From Gilliamella apicola (GTDB taxonomy: Bacteria; Pseudomonadota; Gammaproteobacteria; Enterobacterales; Orbaceae), in contig NZ_QGLP01000005.1 of assembly GCF_003202915.1 (NCBI RefSeq), positions 536,721 to 600,720 of the forward strand: a stretch of DNA of 64,000 nucleotides, written 5' to 3'. The stretch's first letter is position 1. Each line of letters opens with the position of its first letter. The position numbers and the translations under genes are program-made. This document shows positions 46,287 through 56,372 of the stretch, piece by piece. A model generated the notes under the pieces. It worked only from the letters and a program-made list of their open reading frames with translations, had not been told where the DNA came from and searched no databases.

Positions 46287-46523
46287 TTAATCAATCCACA
46301 CATAATTGGGATAAATGCTCAATTTACAACTAATACATGCCGAACACTGCTTGCCTGCACATGTTAATAAATCATTATTAACTAATTTCATCACCCCTTT
46401 TTTCACCCAAAAATTAAGCATAGGTTCGGTGGCGCTTTCCGATAAACGAAAATGACGAGCCACATCTTGTAAATTGACTCGTCCTTTTAACTGAACATAA
46501 TCGCGGATAGATATTATTAACAT
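46287..46523 (-). CDS. feoC: Ferrous iron transport accessory protein FeoC
   Basis: This 78-residue protein has the winged-helix N-terminal half of FeoC (ISIRDYVQLKGRVNLQDVARHFRLSE) and four cysteines in CAGKQCSACISC that could bind an iron-sulfur cluster. It follows feoB within 20 bases. In Enterobacterales FeoC stabilises or regulates FeoB. Confidence 0.85.
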   Translation of the reverse strand: MLIISIRDYVQLKGRVNLQDVARHFRLSESATEPMLNFWVKKGVMKLVNNDLLTCAGKQCSACISCKLSIYPNYVWID

Positions 46524-46542
46524 ATTAATGAATATTTAATAC

Positions 46543-48861
46543 TTACTCACAACAAGCCGATTGTTTATGTGATTTTGGTGTAGGTAGCTGGTAGTGATTA
46601 AAACATGACAAACGCCCAAGTTTACGCATAACGATAAATACACAAATAACCAATAAACCAATACCAGTTAGCCAATAGACCGCTGATGACGATTGGCCTA
46701 ATAAACTAAATTGGTAATATACCGTTGCACATAACCAACCGATGACAAATGTCCAAACCGCAACAAACATCATCCATTTAAGCCCGGCCTCACGATAAAT
46801 TGTGCCCAATGCAGCTGCACACGGAGTATAAAGTAAAACAAAAATAAGATAAGCAATAGCAGATGTCGAAGTAACAAATGAACTGCTTATTTTAGATATC
46901 ATACTTGAATCGACGGAAAATTGATTTTGTACGCTTTTTACATCTTGATTGACACTAGACAAACCAAGCGGCTCACTTATTGAGCTGACTAAATCAATAA
47001 GATGGTTGGGAATGGTGGCAAAAGCTGACTTAATCCCAACATAAAACGAAAAATCTTCCAGTTCATGATGATCCATTGAATAAAGGGAATTTAACGTAGC
47101 AACCACCGATTCTTTAGCAAAAATCCCAGTAAAAATACCAACGGTAGCTGGCCAATTTTGTTTATCGATGCCCATTGGGATAAATGCTGGTGTAACTTTC
47201 TGACCAATAGCTGATAACACCGAATCATTGGAGTTTTCATGCCCAAAAGAGCCATCAACACCCCATGAATTTAAGACACTCAATATTGTTACCATTACCA
47301 CGATCGCTTTTCCTGCCCGTAAAACAAAGCTTTTCAAACGTTGACAAGTTATTCGCAACATACTGCGTAAAGTCGGGATACGATAAACAGGCATTTCCAT
47401 AATAAATGGCGTTAACTCACCTTGAAGTAAGGTATTTTTTAAGACAAATCCCGTGAGCATCGCCACAAAAATCCCTAACAGATACAACATAAAAACCACG
47501 GTTGATGCATAATTAGGGAAAAAAACGACAGCAAACAAAGCATAAATCGGTAAGCGTGCACTGCATGACATAAAAGGGATTAAACAAATAGATAAAATAC
47601 GATCACGTGGGCTATCTAATGTTCTCGTTCCCATAATTGCTGGCACGCCACAACCAAACCCCATTAACATCGGCACAAAAGCTTTACCAGGTAATCCAAT
47701 ACATCGCATAAAACGATCAACAATCATCGCAGCACGAGCTAAATAACCTGAATCCTCTAAAAACGACAAAACAAAAAACATCGCCGCAATCACAGGAATA
47801 AATGTCGACACTGTCGTAATACCATTCCCTAGTCCGTCTGCTAAAATGACCGTCAACCATGTCGGTGCATGTAACATATTTAAAAGACGTGCAAAACCAT
47901 CAACAAAAATGGTACTAAATATGCCATCAAAAAAATCAACAAAAACCGTACCAAAATTAATCGCAACTAAAAACATGGCATACATTGCCAATAAAAATAA
48001 TGGAATACCGGTTATTCGTCCTAGAGCCAATTTATCTAATTTCTCAGTGATATTAATACTCGCCTCTCGCGGTTTATCGATCACCATTTTGCAAACAACG
48101 TCAATCGTATCGTAACGCGCACTAGCAAGAGCGACATCTATTTGATTATCGAAATTGATCGATAACAAACGACGACAAGTATCTAGCTTTTCGTTTTCGA
48201 CTAAATCTAATGAAGAATCAGTACCATTAAGCAATGCTTCTATCAATTGCCAACGATTGAATTGATGAATCGCACTTGTCGCAGGTAACTCAGTTAAGTA
48301 ACGATTAAAAATGGCTTGTGAATCCCAACTCAAGGTATCTATTGTTGGTGTAGCGGCTTTTAAATCCTGAGTGCTAATTTCGATTTGCTGATAAAACTGA
48401 GTTAATCCCATCTTTTGTGTCGATGAAATCGCCACAACCGGACAACCTAATACTTTGGCTAATCTGGTAATATTTAACTTCTCACCCATAGCTTGCAATG
48501 CGTCAACCATATTAAGCACAATTATCATCGGTACTTGCATATCAATTAACTGAAAAGTTAAATACAAACTACGTTGCAAATTAGTGGCATCAATAACATT
48601 AACTATCAGGCTATTCTTATCAGTTAACAAAAACTGACGAGTAATAAATTCATCTTGCGCGACACCTGCGGGATCTGGCTCGATCGAATAAGTCCCTGGC
48701 AAATCCACAATATCATAATGTTGATTTTGATAATCAAACGTACCAGACTTGTGCTCTACCGTCACCCCTGGCCAATTACCAACACGCTGTTTTGAACCCG
48801 TTAACAAATTAAATAAGGTGGTTTTACCACAGTTGGGGTTACCAATTAAGGCAATTTTCAT
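46543..48861 (-). CDS. feoB: Ferrous iron permease FeoB
   Basis: This 772-residue inner-membrane protein imports Fe(II). It begins with a G-protein domain (GNPNCGKTTLFN, DLPGTYS, NMVD) followed by a GDI-like domain. The membrane part carries GFGCGVPAIMGTRTL and two Gate segments. Length equals E. coli FeoB (773). The start overlaps the feoA stop by four bases (ATGA), showing coupled translation. Confidence 0.97.
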   Translation of the reverse strand: MKIALIGNPNCGKTTLFNLLTGSKQRVGNWPGVTVEHKSGTFDYQNQHYDIVDLPGTYSIEPDPAGVAQDEFITRQFLLTDKNSLIVNVIDATNLQRSLYLTFQLIDMQVPMIIVLNMVDALQAMGEKLNITRLAKVLGCPVVAISSTQKMGLTQFYQQIEISTQDLKAATPTIDTLSWDSQAIFNRYLTELPATSAIHQFNRWQLIEALLNGTDSSLDLVENEKLDTCRRLLSINFDNQIDVALASARYDTIDVVCKMVIDKPREASINITEKLDKLALGRITGIPLFLLAMYAMFLVAINFGTVFVDFFDGIFSTIFVDGFARLLNMLHAPTWLTVILADGLGNGITTVSTFIPVIAAMFFVLSFLEDSGYLARAAMIVDRFMRCIGLPGKAFVPMLMGFGCGVPAIMGTRTLDSPRDRILSICLIPFMSCSARLPIYALFAVVFFPNYASTVVFMLYLLGIFVAMLTGFVLKNTLLQGELTPFIMEMPVYRIPTLRSMLRITCQRLKSFVLRAGKAIVVMVTILSVLNSWGVDGSFGHENSNDSVLSAIGQKVTPAFIPMGIDKQNWPATVGIFTGIFAKESVVATLNSLYSMDHHELEDFSFYVGIKSAFATIPNHLIDLVSSISEPLGLSSVNQDVKSVQNQFSVDSSMISKISSSFVTSTSAIAYLIFVLLYTPCAAALGTIYREAGLKWMMFVAVWTFVIGWLCATVYYQFSLLGQSSSAVYWLTGIGLLVICVFIVMRKLGRLSCFNHYQLPTPKSHKQSACCE

Positions 48862-49097
48862 GCAGCTACCTCGACTTCAATGGTAGCAGCCTCATGACGA
48901 CGCAAACAAAGCAAAAAACCACGAAGATTTATTTCAATTGGATCACCTAATGGCGCAATTCGCATAACAGTCAACTGACATCCGGGTGTCATGCCCATAG
49001 CTAAAAGTTTACGACGAAAAGGTAACGATTCAGGTAACAAGCGTTTAATAATAGCCTCTCGTCCTGATGAAAGGTGATCAAGCGTAAATACAGACAT
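48858..49097 (-). CDS. feoA: Ferrous iron transport protein FeoA
   Basis: This 79-residue SH3-like cytoplasmic protein has LLAMGMTPGCQLTVMRIAPLGDPIEINL, characteristic of FeoA. It interacts with FeoB and is needed for normal Fe(II) uptake. Of two adjacent ATGs, the second (49097) gives the best distance from the AGGA site. It is the first gene of feoABC, behind a Fur-like sequence. Confidence 0.93.
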   Translation of the reverse strand: MSVFTLDHLSSGREAIIKRLLPESLPFRRKLLAMGMTPGCQLTVMRIAPLGDPIEINLRGFLLCLRRHEAATIEVEVAA

Positions 49098-49148
49098 CAT
49101 ACTTCCTATCAAATACGGTTGTATTTCAATAAATGCGACATTTTAAAA

Positions 49149-49167
49149 GATAATCATTCGCATTTTT
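49149..49167 (-). promoter_or_regulatory. Possible Fur box upstream of feoA
   Basis: GATAATCATTCGCATTTTT shares about 14 of 19 positions with the Fur consensus and lies 51 bases before feoA. It is weaker than the other three Fur boxes in this window. Confidence 0.5.
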
Positions 49168-49316
49168 AGCTCTTAATTGCGAATAAAGTGCAAAAAACTT
49201 CTAAAATAAGTGAAAAATAGGAAGTTAATGGAGAAAATCAAAGATTATTTGCATCTATTTAAAAAATTGGTGGATGCTAAAGCTTTAAAAAACTCCATAT
49301 CATGCATTTGTTGCTT

Positions 49317-50126
49317 TTAATTAGTTTTGCTTTGTAAGCCTAACATAAGCTGAATAGTTTTCATTACTGCGCTTTCATCATTTAGACCGGTAATAAATTT
49401 AGCTACGGCTTTGGTTTCATCGAAGGCATTGCGCATCGCAAAGCTGAAGTCGGCTTGTTCGAGAAGTTCGATGTCATTGATACCATCACCAAAAGCCATG
49501 GTTTCATAATAGGTAACATTTAAAATTTGTTGTAGTTTTTTGATGGTATTACCTTTGTGGACGTTGTGTTCGGTGATATCTATCCAAGCGGCTTCGGATA
49601 CTACAATGTAAACGTCGGTATCATAAGGTGTTAGGTGAATACGCGTTTTTGGACATTGACCTTTTTCATCATACACTGTGATTTTGATAAAATCATCAGT
49701 AACGGTTTTAAAATCATCGACCTCAATAATGGTGGCATATGATCCCCGAACTTTTTGTTTTAAATGTGCTGGTAGATAGGATTTAATGACCGCTCCTTTT
49801 GCAGTACAGGCAATTACGACATGCTCTTGGCTTACGTCCTCAAGTGTTTTGATAATACGTTGACCAAGTTGGTTTTGGATGAAAGAGCGATAGATAAATT
49901 CACCTTTATGTTTAATAGCCGTAGCACTATCACCGACTATCCAAATTTTATCGCTATAATGACCAAAAAGTTCTTCAACACGTTCGCACTGTTTACCTGT
50001 GCAAGCAACAAATTGCACATTTTGTTTCGCCATTTGTTCATATACTTGGGTAAATAAAGCTCGATCATAGTCGCCTTGATTGTTTAAGAATGTTCCATCT
50101 AAATCAGTAATAATCAACTTAATCAT
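49317..50126 (-). CDS. HAD-family (Cof-type) sugar phosphatase, YbiV-like
   Basis: This 269-residue enzyme has the HAD motifs DLDGTFLN with the nucleophilic aspartate, CTGKQ, a conserved lysine region (HKGNTIKKLQQIL) and GDGINDIELLEQA. The cap domain is of the Cof type, and it resembles E. coli YbiV/SupH, which dephosphorylates small sugar phosphates. It stands alone. The ATG at 50126 begins the conserved strand directly. The in vivo substrate is not known. Confidence 0.88.
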   Translation of the reverse strand: MIKLIITDLDGTFLNNQGDYDRALFTQVYEQMAKQNVQFVACTGKQCERVEELFGHYSDKIWIVGDSATAIKHKGEFIYRSFIQNQLGQRIIKTLEDVSQEHVVIACTAKGAVIKSYLPAHLKQKVRGSYATIIEVDDFKTVTDDFIKITVYDEKGQCPKTRIHLTPYDTDVYIVVSEAAWIDITEHNVHKGNTIKKLQQILNVTYYETMAFGDGINDIELLEQADFSFAMRNAFDETKAVAKFITGLNDESAVMKTIQLMLGLQSKTN

Positions 50127-50298
50127 ACTCGCTTCCATTAAGGTTGTTAATCAGCTTTATATTTATTCTGCCCTATTATTTTTAGACATGCAATATAGTG
50201 TTTTAGCAATATCTGGTCGAGATTAAAATAAATATTTATTTGAAATTTGATAATTTTTTCTTAGGGTTTATTTTATGCTTAATTAAAAGGATGATTTA

Positions 50299-50891
50299 TG
50301 ACAAATCCCCCCCAAAAAAGAGTTTTAAAACTAAGATGATTTTAATCGCTGCTATAATTTTTATAAATTTTGTGGCTATTTGGGGGCATAGTAACAATGA
50401 TGATACTGAGAAAAAACAAAACCTGAAATCCAATATCCTCAAGATTAAATTACATTAATTGATGCAAGTAAAACTGCTATGGATAAAACTATAAAATCTA
50501 ATAATGATATGCAAAAAGGCAGTTCCCTAAGAGAGAACCTAGGTAATTTGTGACGGTATCACTAATTTGTCATTTAAGGATTGGGTAGGAACTATTAAGA
50601 AGATTGATTCAAATTCTGATGGTTACGGTGTATTAAAAATTGAAATTGCTAGAAAAGTATATGTTAAAACTTTGAATAATACATTATCAGACATATTCCA
50701 TAAAACATTACTTAAACCTAATACGCCTTTATTCGATAAAGTTGCAAATATGAAAAAAGGTCAAAAAGTGAAGTTTTCTGGTAATTTATTTAAAGATAAA
50801 AAACTGTATTTTTGAATCAAGTCTAAGTTTGGATGTTAAGTTAACAAAACCTAATTATATTTTTAGATTTTCTGATGTAAATCCGTTGTAA
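50299..50891 (+). pseudogene. Frameshifted gene for a small membrane-anchored protein
   Basis: Joining frames gives MTNPPKKSFKTKMILIAAII and a membrane helix, a lysine-rich spacer (LIDASKTAMDKTIKSNND), then a soluble domain (SFKDWVGTIKKIDSNSDGYG, KKGQKVKFSGNLFKD) and a tail (SLSLDVKLTKPNYIFRFSDV) ending at 50891. At least three shifts are needed, the first in a run of seven Cs at 50307-50313. The predicted domain resembles unnamed OB-like domains of hypothetical proteins. Function is unknown. Confidence 0.72.
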
Positions 50892-50936
50892 TATAAGCTT
50901 TTTTTAATTATTTAAAATAATCCTGAAAAGTAATGA

Positions 50937-51018
50937 AGTGCCACCATAAAGTTAGACACTTTTATTAAATAGCTTATAAGGCCTGATTTCGATATTTAAC
51001 CGGAGTCAGGCTTTTTAT
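50937..51018 (-). mobile_element. Remnant of an IS3-family element (3' end)
   Basis: Minus-strand translation gives KSLTPVKYRNQAL followed by a stop, the typical C-terminus of IS3-family transposases. A probable terminal inverted repeat containing TGTCTAACTTTATGG then follows. Nothing else of the element is visible nearby, so it is a fossil. Confidence 0.7.
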
Positions 51019-51163
51019 ATTCTGAATCTTATATCAGTTAGTCTTTCTTGACCTATCTATAAGGCAATTTTAACAAACTTTCAAAAACCTTATTCCTCAA
51101 CTTTTTATTCAAATAAATGTGTTTGATTTCATCTTTTAAATTTAAAAATACTAATGCTATAAA

Positions 51164-51193
51164 TAAAAAAACCTGAAAATTACTTTTCAGGCT
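51164..51193 (-). terminator. Terminator of clpB
   Basis: CCTGAAAA and TTTTCAGG form an 8-bp stem with a 4-base loop and a run of seven Ts on the minus strand, about 55 bases after the clpB stop. Confidence 0.88.
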
Positions 51194-51248
51194 TTTTGGC
51201 TTATTAATATTGTTGGGTATTCGACTACCAAGCAATAACTAAACAAAC

Positions 51249-53819
51249 TTATTGTTTTGCAACAATATTTCCATCATCTACATCGAGATGAATCTTTTTA
51301 CCCGGCACTAATTTGCCAGATAGAATCTGTTGAGCAAGTGGGTTTTCAATCTCTTGTTGAATTGCACGTTTTAACGGTCTTGCTCCATAAATTGGGTCGA
51401 AGCCAACTGTAGCAAGTTGTTCAAGTGCAGCGTCAGAGATATCCATTTCATATCCGCGTTCATCTAGGCGTTTTTCAACATGTGCTAGTTGTATTTTAGC
51501 AATTGCTTTAATGTTTTCTTGGCCTAGTGGGTGGAATACCACTGTTTCATCAATTCGGTTAATAAATTCCGGTCTGAAGTGTTTGGTTACCACTGTCATA
51601 ACTAAAGCTTTCATTTCATCGTAACTAAGTTCAATCTGACCTTGAATTAAATCTGAACCTAAGTTAGATGTCATGATGATCACTGTGTTACGGAAGTCCA
51701 CAGTTCGACCTTGTCCATCAGTTAATCGACCATCATCCAGCACTTGTAATAAGATATTAAATACATCCGGATGGGCCTTTTCGACTTCATCTAGAAGAAT
51801 GACTGAGTATGGTCGACGTCTTACCGCTTCAGTTAAGTAGCCGCCTTCTTCATAACCAACATATCCAGGAGGCGCACCGATTAAGCGAGCCACAGAATGT
51901 TTTTCCATAAATTCGGACATATCGATTCGAACCATAGCATCATCACTATCGAACATAAAGTTAGCCAATGCTTTAGAAAGTTCGGTTTTACCAACCCCAG
52001 TTGGTCCTAGAAATAGGAAAGATCCTATCGGTTTGTTCGGATCAGATAACCCTGCCCGACTACGACGAATCGCATTAGCAACAGCAACAACAGCTTCGTC
52101 TTGGCCAATTACGCGTTTATGTAAAGCGTCTTCCATGTGAAGTAGTTTATCTTTTTCGCTTTCGAGCATTCTTGATACGGGAATACCCGTTGCTTTTGAT
52201 AATACTTCGGCAATTTCGTTATCGGTGACTTTGTTACGCAATAACTTCATGGTTTTGCCTTCTAACTGAGTTGCAGAAGCCAGTTTCTTTTCTAACTCAG
52301 GAATTTTACCATATTGTAATTCGGACATTTTGTTTAAATCACCGATTCGGCGAGCTTGTTCTATCTCGGTACGCGCTTTTTCCAGCTCGGCCTTGATATT
52401 TTGAGTGCCCGAAAGTGCAGCCTTCTCTGACTTCCACTCTTCTTCAAGTGATGCATAATCCTTTTCTTTTTCAGCAAGTTCATCATTTAACATCTCTAGT
52501 CGTTTTTTACTTGCATCATCAGACTCTTTCTTGAGCGCTTGTTGTTCAAGTTTGAGTTGGATAATACGCCTTTCAAGTCGATCCAATGACTCTGGTTTTG
52601 AGTCCATTTGCATACGGATGCTTGATGCAGCTTCGTCAATTAAGTCAATGGCTTTATCTGGTAACATACGATCAGATATATAACGATGCGATAAGGTTGC
52701 CGCAGAAACAATTGCCGGATCAGTAATTTGTACATGGTGATGCAGTTCATAACGCTCTTTTAAGCCACGTAAAATAGCAATCGTATCTTCAACTGTTGGT
52801 TCCGCCACATAGACTTTTTGGAATCGGCGTTCTAATGCCGGATCTTTTTCAATATATTGACGATATTCATCAAGCGTAGTTGCCCCTACGCAGTGAAGTT
52901 CACCACGTGCTAAAGCTGGTTTTAACATGTTGCCGGCATCCATCGCGCCGTCACTTTTACCTGCACCAACCATAGTGTGTATTTCATCAATAAATAAAAT
53001 GATACTACCTTCAGCTTTGGCGATATCTTTTAGTACGGCCTTTAAACGCTCTTCAAATTCACCACGATATTTTGCACCGGCGATTAGTGCACCCATATCT
53101 AAGGATAATACGCGTTTGTTGCGTAATCCTTCTGGCACTTCTCCGTTGACGATTCGTTGTGCTAATCCTTCAACAATAGCCGTTTTACCCACACCGGGTT
53201 CACCAATAAGTACCGGGTTATTTTTGGTTCGACGTTGTAATACTTGTATTGTACGGCGAATCTCTTCATCACGACCAATGACAGGGTCAAGCTTGCCTTG
53301 TTCGGCGCGTTCTGTTAAATCAATGGTGTATTTTTTTAGTGCACCACGTTGCTCTTCAGCATTAGGATCGTTCACGTTATCATTCCCTCTTACTTGATTG
53401 ACAGCTTGACTAAATTTTTCTTTGGTAACACCCGCTTTTTTAAGGATATCTGTTAGACTACCTTTTTCGTCTAATGCTGCTAATATAAATAGTTCAGACG
53501 AGATGAAGCTATCGCCATTTTTTTGGGATAGTTTGTCACAAAGATTTAAAATTCTGACAAATTCTTGTGATGGGATAACTTCGCCACCAATACCTTGAAC
53601 TTGCGGTAAACGTTCAATTGCTTGATTAAGTTCTTGTTGTAATGTCTGCACATTGGCGCCTGATGCAGCTAGTAAGGGATTTATGCTGCTTCCTTCTTGG
53701 TTTAACATGGCTGATAGCACATGTACAGGTTCTATATATTGATTGTCTTTACCTAATGCAATTGATTGCGCATCAGCTAAAGCTTGTTGAAACTTGTTAG
53801 TGAGTTTATCTAACCTCAT
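51249..53819 (-). CDS. clpB: Chaperone ATPase ClpB (disaggregase)
   Basis: This 856-residue AAA+ protein rescues aggregated proteins with DnaK. It has an N-domain starting [22 protein letters not shown]1 with GEPGVGKT near residue 206, the coiled-coil M-domain (about 405-525), and NBD2 with [14 protein letters not shown] near 605. E. coli ClpB has 857 residues. The second ATG was chosen because AGGAG directly abuts the first. A sigma-32-like promoter lies upstream. In E. coli it follows pgeF; here queDE and two DUF1176 genes lie between. Confidence 0.97.
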   Translation of the reverse strand: MRLDKLTNKFQQALADAQSIALGKDNQYIEPVHVLSAMLNQEGSSINPLLAASGANVQTLQQELNQAIERLPQVQGIGGEVIPSQEFVRILNLCDKLSQKNGDSFISSELFILAALDEKGSLTDILKKAGVTKEKFSQAVNQVRGNDNVNDPNAEEQRGALKKYTIDLTERAEQGKLDPVIGRDEEIRRTIQVLQRRTKNNPVLIGEPGVGKTAIVEGLAQRIVNGEVPEGLRNKRVLSLDMGALIAGAKYRGEFEERLKAVLKDIAKAEGSIILFIDEIHTMVGAGKSDGAMDAGNMLKPALARGELHCVGATTLDEYRQYIEKDPALERRFQKVYVAEPTVEDTIAILRGLKERYELHHHVQITDPAIVSAATLSHRYISDRMLPDKAIDLIDEAASSIRMQMDSKPESLDRLERRIIQLKLEQQALKKESDDASKKRLEMLNDELAEKEKDYASLEEEWKSEKAALSGTQNIKAELEKARTEIEQARRIGDLNKMSELQYGKIPELEKKLASATQLEGKTMKLLRNKVTDNEIAEVLSKATGIPVSRMLESEKDKLLHMEDALHKRVIGQDEAVVAVANAIRRSRAGLSDPNKPIGSFLFLGPTGVGKTELSKALANFMFDSDDAMVRIDMSEFMEKHSVARLIGAPPGYVGYEEGGYLTEAVRRRPYSVILLDEVEKAHPDVFNILLQVLDDGRLTDGQGRTVDFRNTVIIMTSNLGSDLIQGQIELSYDEMKALVMTVVTKHFRPEFINRIDETVVFHPLGQENIKAIAKIQLAHVEKRLDERGYEMDISDAALEQLATVGFDPIYGARPLKRAIQQEIENPLAQQILSGKLVPGKKIHLDVDDGNIVAKQ

Positions 53820-53888
53820 ATTATTCATCTCCTAAGCAATAGATTTGGTTTAAATGTACAAAACATTCAATCCATTTGCATAATCACT

Positions 53889-53916
53889 AAATAAGTGTGG
53901 AAGAATAAATTTCAAG
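53889..53916 (-). promoter_or_regulatory. Sigma-32-like heat-shock promoter of clpB
   Basis: On the minus strand CTTGAAA (53910-53916) and ACTTATTT (53889-53896) are 13 bases apart. The -35 matches the sigma-32 consensus exactly and the -10 partly (CCCCATNT). It lies about 70 bases before the clpB start. Confidence 0.62.
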
Positions 53917-54091
53917 AGCTGATTAACAATATTTTTGATGATTTTTTGAAACAAAAACGCTGTTATTTTACTCGCACCTTAGCAAAAGATAAAGTGATTT
54001 GAAAAATCATCAATTAATCAGTTATGTTGACATAATTTAGATGACACAATGGTGTTTATCCTTTATATTGGCCACGTTTTTAAGTTAACTA

Positions 54092-54130
54092 ACCGTGGTT
54101 CGTGATCCATCCCACGTAAAAAAACTAGGA
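54092..54130 (+). ncRNA. PreQ1-I riboswitch
   Basis: CGTGG (54094-54098) pairs with CCACG (54112-54116), enclosing TTCGTGATCCATC. A stretch of seven As and CTAGGA (54117-54130) follow, as in the compact preQ1-I pseudoknot. The A-rich tail runs into the queD ribosome site (TAGGA), so ligand binding would hide it and block translation of the preQ1-synthesis genes. Confidence 0.9.
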
Positions 54131-54136
54131 ATATGT

Positions 54137-54565
54137 ATGTTTAAAATAGCTAAAGAATTTCAATTTGATGCCTGTCATATGTTAGACGGGCATAATGGGA
54201 AATGTCATAACCTTCATGGGCATACCTACCGTTTATTAGTCGAGATCAGCGATGAGCTTATTACCAATGGTTCAAGTGCCGATATGGTAATGGATTATGC
54301 AGATTTAAAGTTGATTGTAAATCAACAGATTGTCGATCAGTTAGATCATGCTTTCCTTTATCATCGAGATAATGCTAATGAATGTCAAATCGCTACACTT
54401 TTACAGCAGATGCAACGTAAAGTTTTTGCTTTTCCTTGCCGTACCACAGCCGAGGGAATGAGTAAATTTATTTTCGATCGTTTGTCACATTTTTTGCCTG
54501 TGTCGATGATTAAGCTTTGGGAAACACCAACCTCTTATTGCGAGTATCAGCGGAGCGAAAAATGA
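54137..54565 (+). CDS. queD: 6-carboxy-5,6,7,8-tetrahydropterin synthase QueD
   Basis: This 142-residue enzyme converts dihydroneopterin triphosphate to 6-carboxy-tetrahydropterin in queuosine synthesis. It has the zinc histidines in FDACHMLDGH and CHNLHGHTY, the catalytic LDHAFL region, and WETPTSYCEY. A GTG at 54095 would extend it through the riboswitch, but the TAGGA site supports the ATG at 54137. Its stop overlaps the queE start. Confidence 0.95.
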   Translation: MFKIAKEFQFDACHMLDGHNGKCHNLHGHTYRLLVEISDELITNGSSADMVMDYADLKLIVNQQIVDQLDHAFLYHRDNANECQIATLLQQMQRKVFAFPCRTTAEGMSKFIFDRLSHFLPVSMIKLWETPTSYCEYQRSEK

Positions 54566-55176
54566 TTGAGTATCGCATTGTTGAAATCTTCGAGTCTTTA
54601 CAAGGCGAAGGTTATAATACCGGCATGCCTGCTATTTTTATTCGTTTGGCGGGTTGTAATTTGAATTGTAGTTGGTGTGATACTAATTTTCGTCAGTTTA
54701 AACGCCTTACTTTAGATCAATTAATGGCTATAGTTGGGCAATTTAACAGTTCTAATATTATTATCACTGGTGGCGAGCCTACTATGGTTAGAGATTTACC
54801 CTTACTGTTGTCTCGGTTGAAGCAAGCTGGTTACTATATTGCTATTGAGAGTAATGGGCTGGGTAAGGTCGACCCTTTGATTGATTATATCGCATTGAGC
54901 CCAAAATTTTGTTATCAAAGTCGTTATCATAAAATTGTGCAACCGACGGCAAATGAAGTGCGAATTGTCGCAGAGAAACAGACAGGATTTATCGATTTTT
55001 GTTACTATATTGAGCAACATATTCAAGCTAAGCGTTATTATTTGTCACCTTGCGAAGTCAATGGCGGGATGAATATGTTAGATACCATTGAATTGTTAGG
55101 TCTGATTAATCATAATCGTATTGATAATAAGTGGCTGTTAAGTTTGCAAACGCACAAGTTTGCTAATATTGAATAA
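54562..55176 (+). CDS. queE: 7-carboxy-7-deazaguanine synthase QueE
   Basis: This 204-residue radical-SAM enzyme rearranges 6-carboxy-tetrahydropterin to 7-carboxy-7-deazaguanine, the base precursor of queuosine. It has IFESLQGEGYNTG, the cluster motif GCNLNCSWCDT, and IITGGEP. It starts at the ATG overlapping the queD stop (ATGA). A start 15 codons upstream lies within queD and was rejected. Confidence 0.94.
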   Translation: MIEYRIVEIFESLQGEGYNTGMPAIFIRLAGCNLNCSWCDTNFRQFKRLTLDQLMAIVGQFNSSNIIITGGEPTMVRDLPLLLSRLKQAGYYIAIESNGLGKVDPLIDYIALSPKFCYQSRYHKIVQPTANEVRIVAEKQTGFIDFCYYIEQHIQAKRYYLSPCEVNGGMNMLDTIELLGLINHNRIDNKWLLSLQTHKFANIE

Positions 55177-55281
55177 TATTTTACGATTAACGACTAAATA
55201 TAAAAAAACGATCTTATCCATAAGTTAGGCTTTAAAATTTAATAAGATAGCGTTATTATTGGCTAATATTTTTTATTAGTG

Positions 55282-56364
55282 ATGGTTATGTTTTATCGTA
55301 TTTTAGTCTTTTTATTATTGATATGTGTTTATTCAGCGCATGCCAATACCCCAGTTGAATTTTATAATGCAAACTGGGAAATTGTTTGTGACAACACGTT
55401 AACTTGTCGTGTAGCGGGTTTTGGTCGGGAGGTTGATGATGGTGAAAGCCCTATATCAATCCTACTCGAACGTAAAGCAGGTGCAGATCAACCTATTACT
55501 GGTGGTTATTTTAAATACGAATCTTATAAATATGAAGACGATGACAAGAAAGAGCAAATACTAAAGAATCAGCCAATCAGCCTAGTTATAAATAATAAAG
55601 ACTTGGGTACACTAACAAAGAAACCCAATTCTATTTATCAATTAAAACCTCATCAATTAAGCGTACTCCTAAAAGTATTAAAAAAAACTGATAATGAAAT
55701 TATTTTCAAACAAGGTGATAGATATTGGGAGTTATTTGATAAAGGCTATAATGCAGTAATGTTAAAAATGGATGAAGTACAAGGTCGTATCGGTACAATT
55801 GGCGCAATTATAAAACCCGGTAAAAAAAACGAAAACCATGTTTATAAACCGATACCAGCTCCTGTTATAAAAAAAGGGGCGGTGATTAAGTCTGATGAAG
55901 GCAAAAATTTAATACTTGAAGAAGTTGTAGCAATTTTTCCTGAATTTAAAACACGCTATAGTGACGAAAAAGAAGCTGATTGTTTTTCTTATGATTTAGA
56001 TGAAGAAGAAGTTAACTTTAAACCACATTTTTATCTATACAAATTAGATAAGAATAACGATTTATTAAAAGCATCGTGTTTAACTGGTGCTTATAATTTT
56101 AGTGATGCTTATTGGGTTATCCCTAAGAAAAAAACAAATAATAATAAAATCAATTATGTAGGAACCTATGTGTTTCCTGAATATAGTAATGGTGTAATAA
56201 AAAGCAACAGCAAAGGGCGTGGATTGGGAGATTGTTGGCTATATGAAGAGCTAACTTGGGATGGATATAAATTTGTACCTTCTGCCGAAAATACAACTGG
56301 CTCATGTAACGGTTTTGCAGGAGGCACTTGGCGACTGCCACTTAGAGTCACTCAAGTAAAATAG
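55282..56364 (+). CDS. Secreted DUF1176-family protein, copy 1
   Basis: This protein of about 360 residues has a signal peptide (MFYRILVFLLLICVYSAHA) and the DUF1176 pattern: NANWEIVCDNTLTCRVAGF at the start and a late WDGYKFVPSAEN...GTWRLPL. Cysteines are spaced as if for disulfides (C in VCDNTLTC). Function of the family is unknown; it is likely periplasmic. The next gene is a paralogue beginning 8 bases after the stop. Start may be ATG 55282 or 55288, as no clear ribosome site is present. Confidence 0.85.
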   Translation: MVMFYRILVFLLLICVYSAHANTPVEFYNANWEIVCDNTLTCRVAGFGREVDDGESPISILLERKAGADQPITGGYFKYESYKYEDDDKKEQILKNQPISLVINNKDLGTLTKKPNSIYQLKPHQLSVLLKVLKKTDNEIIFKQGDRYWELFDKGYNAVMLKMDEVQGRIGTIGAIIKPGKKNENHVYKPIPAPVIKKGAVIKSDEGKNLILEEVVAIFPEFKTRYSDEKEADCFSYDLDEEEVNFKPHFYLYKLDKNNDLLKASCLTGAYNFSDAYWVIPKKKTNNNKINYVGTYVFPEYSNGVIKSNSKGRGLGDCWLYEELTWDGYKFVPSAENTTGSCNGFAGGTWRLPLRVTQVK

Positions 56365-56372
56365 CGATCGAA

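Noticed and set aside
51053-51235. 60-codon minus-strand frame after clpB
   Set aside because: It spans the clpB terminator hairpin and has no ribosome site or recognisable family.
52186-52260. Alanine in place of tryptophan in the TGIPVSRM region of ClpB
   Set aside because: E. coli has WTGIPV, but I believe other ClpB proteins vary here, so it is not evidence of altered function.
52927-53397. 156-codon open frame on the plus strand inside clpB
   Set aside because: It is a shadow of the conserved clpB NBD1 coding sequence, with no ribosome site or family.
54095-54136. GTG start extending queD upstream
   Set aside because: It would place codons across the preQ1 riboswitch. The later ATG has a proper TAGGA site and gives the usual QueD N-terminus.
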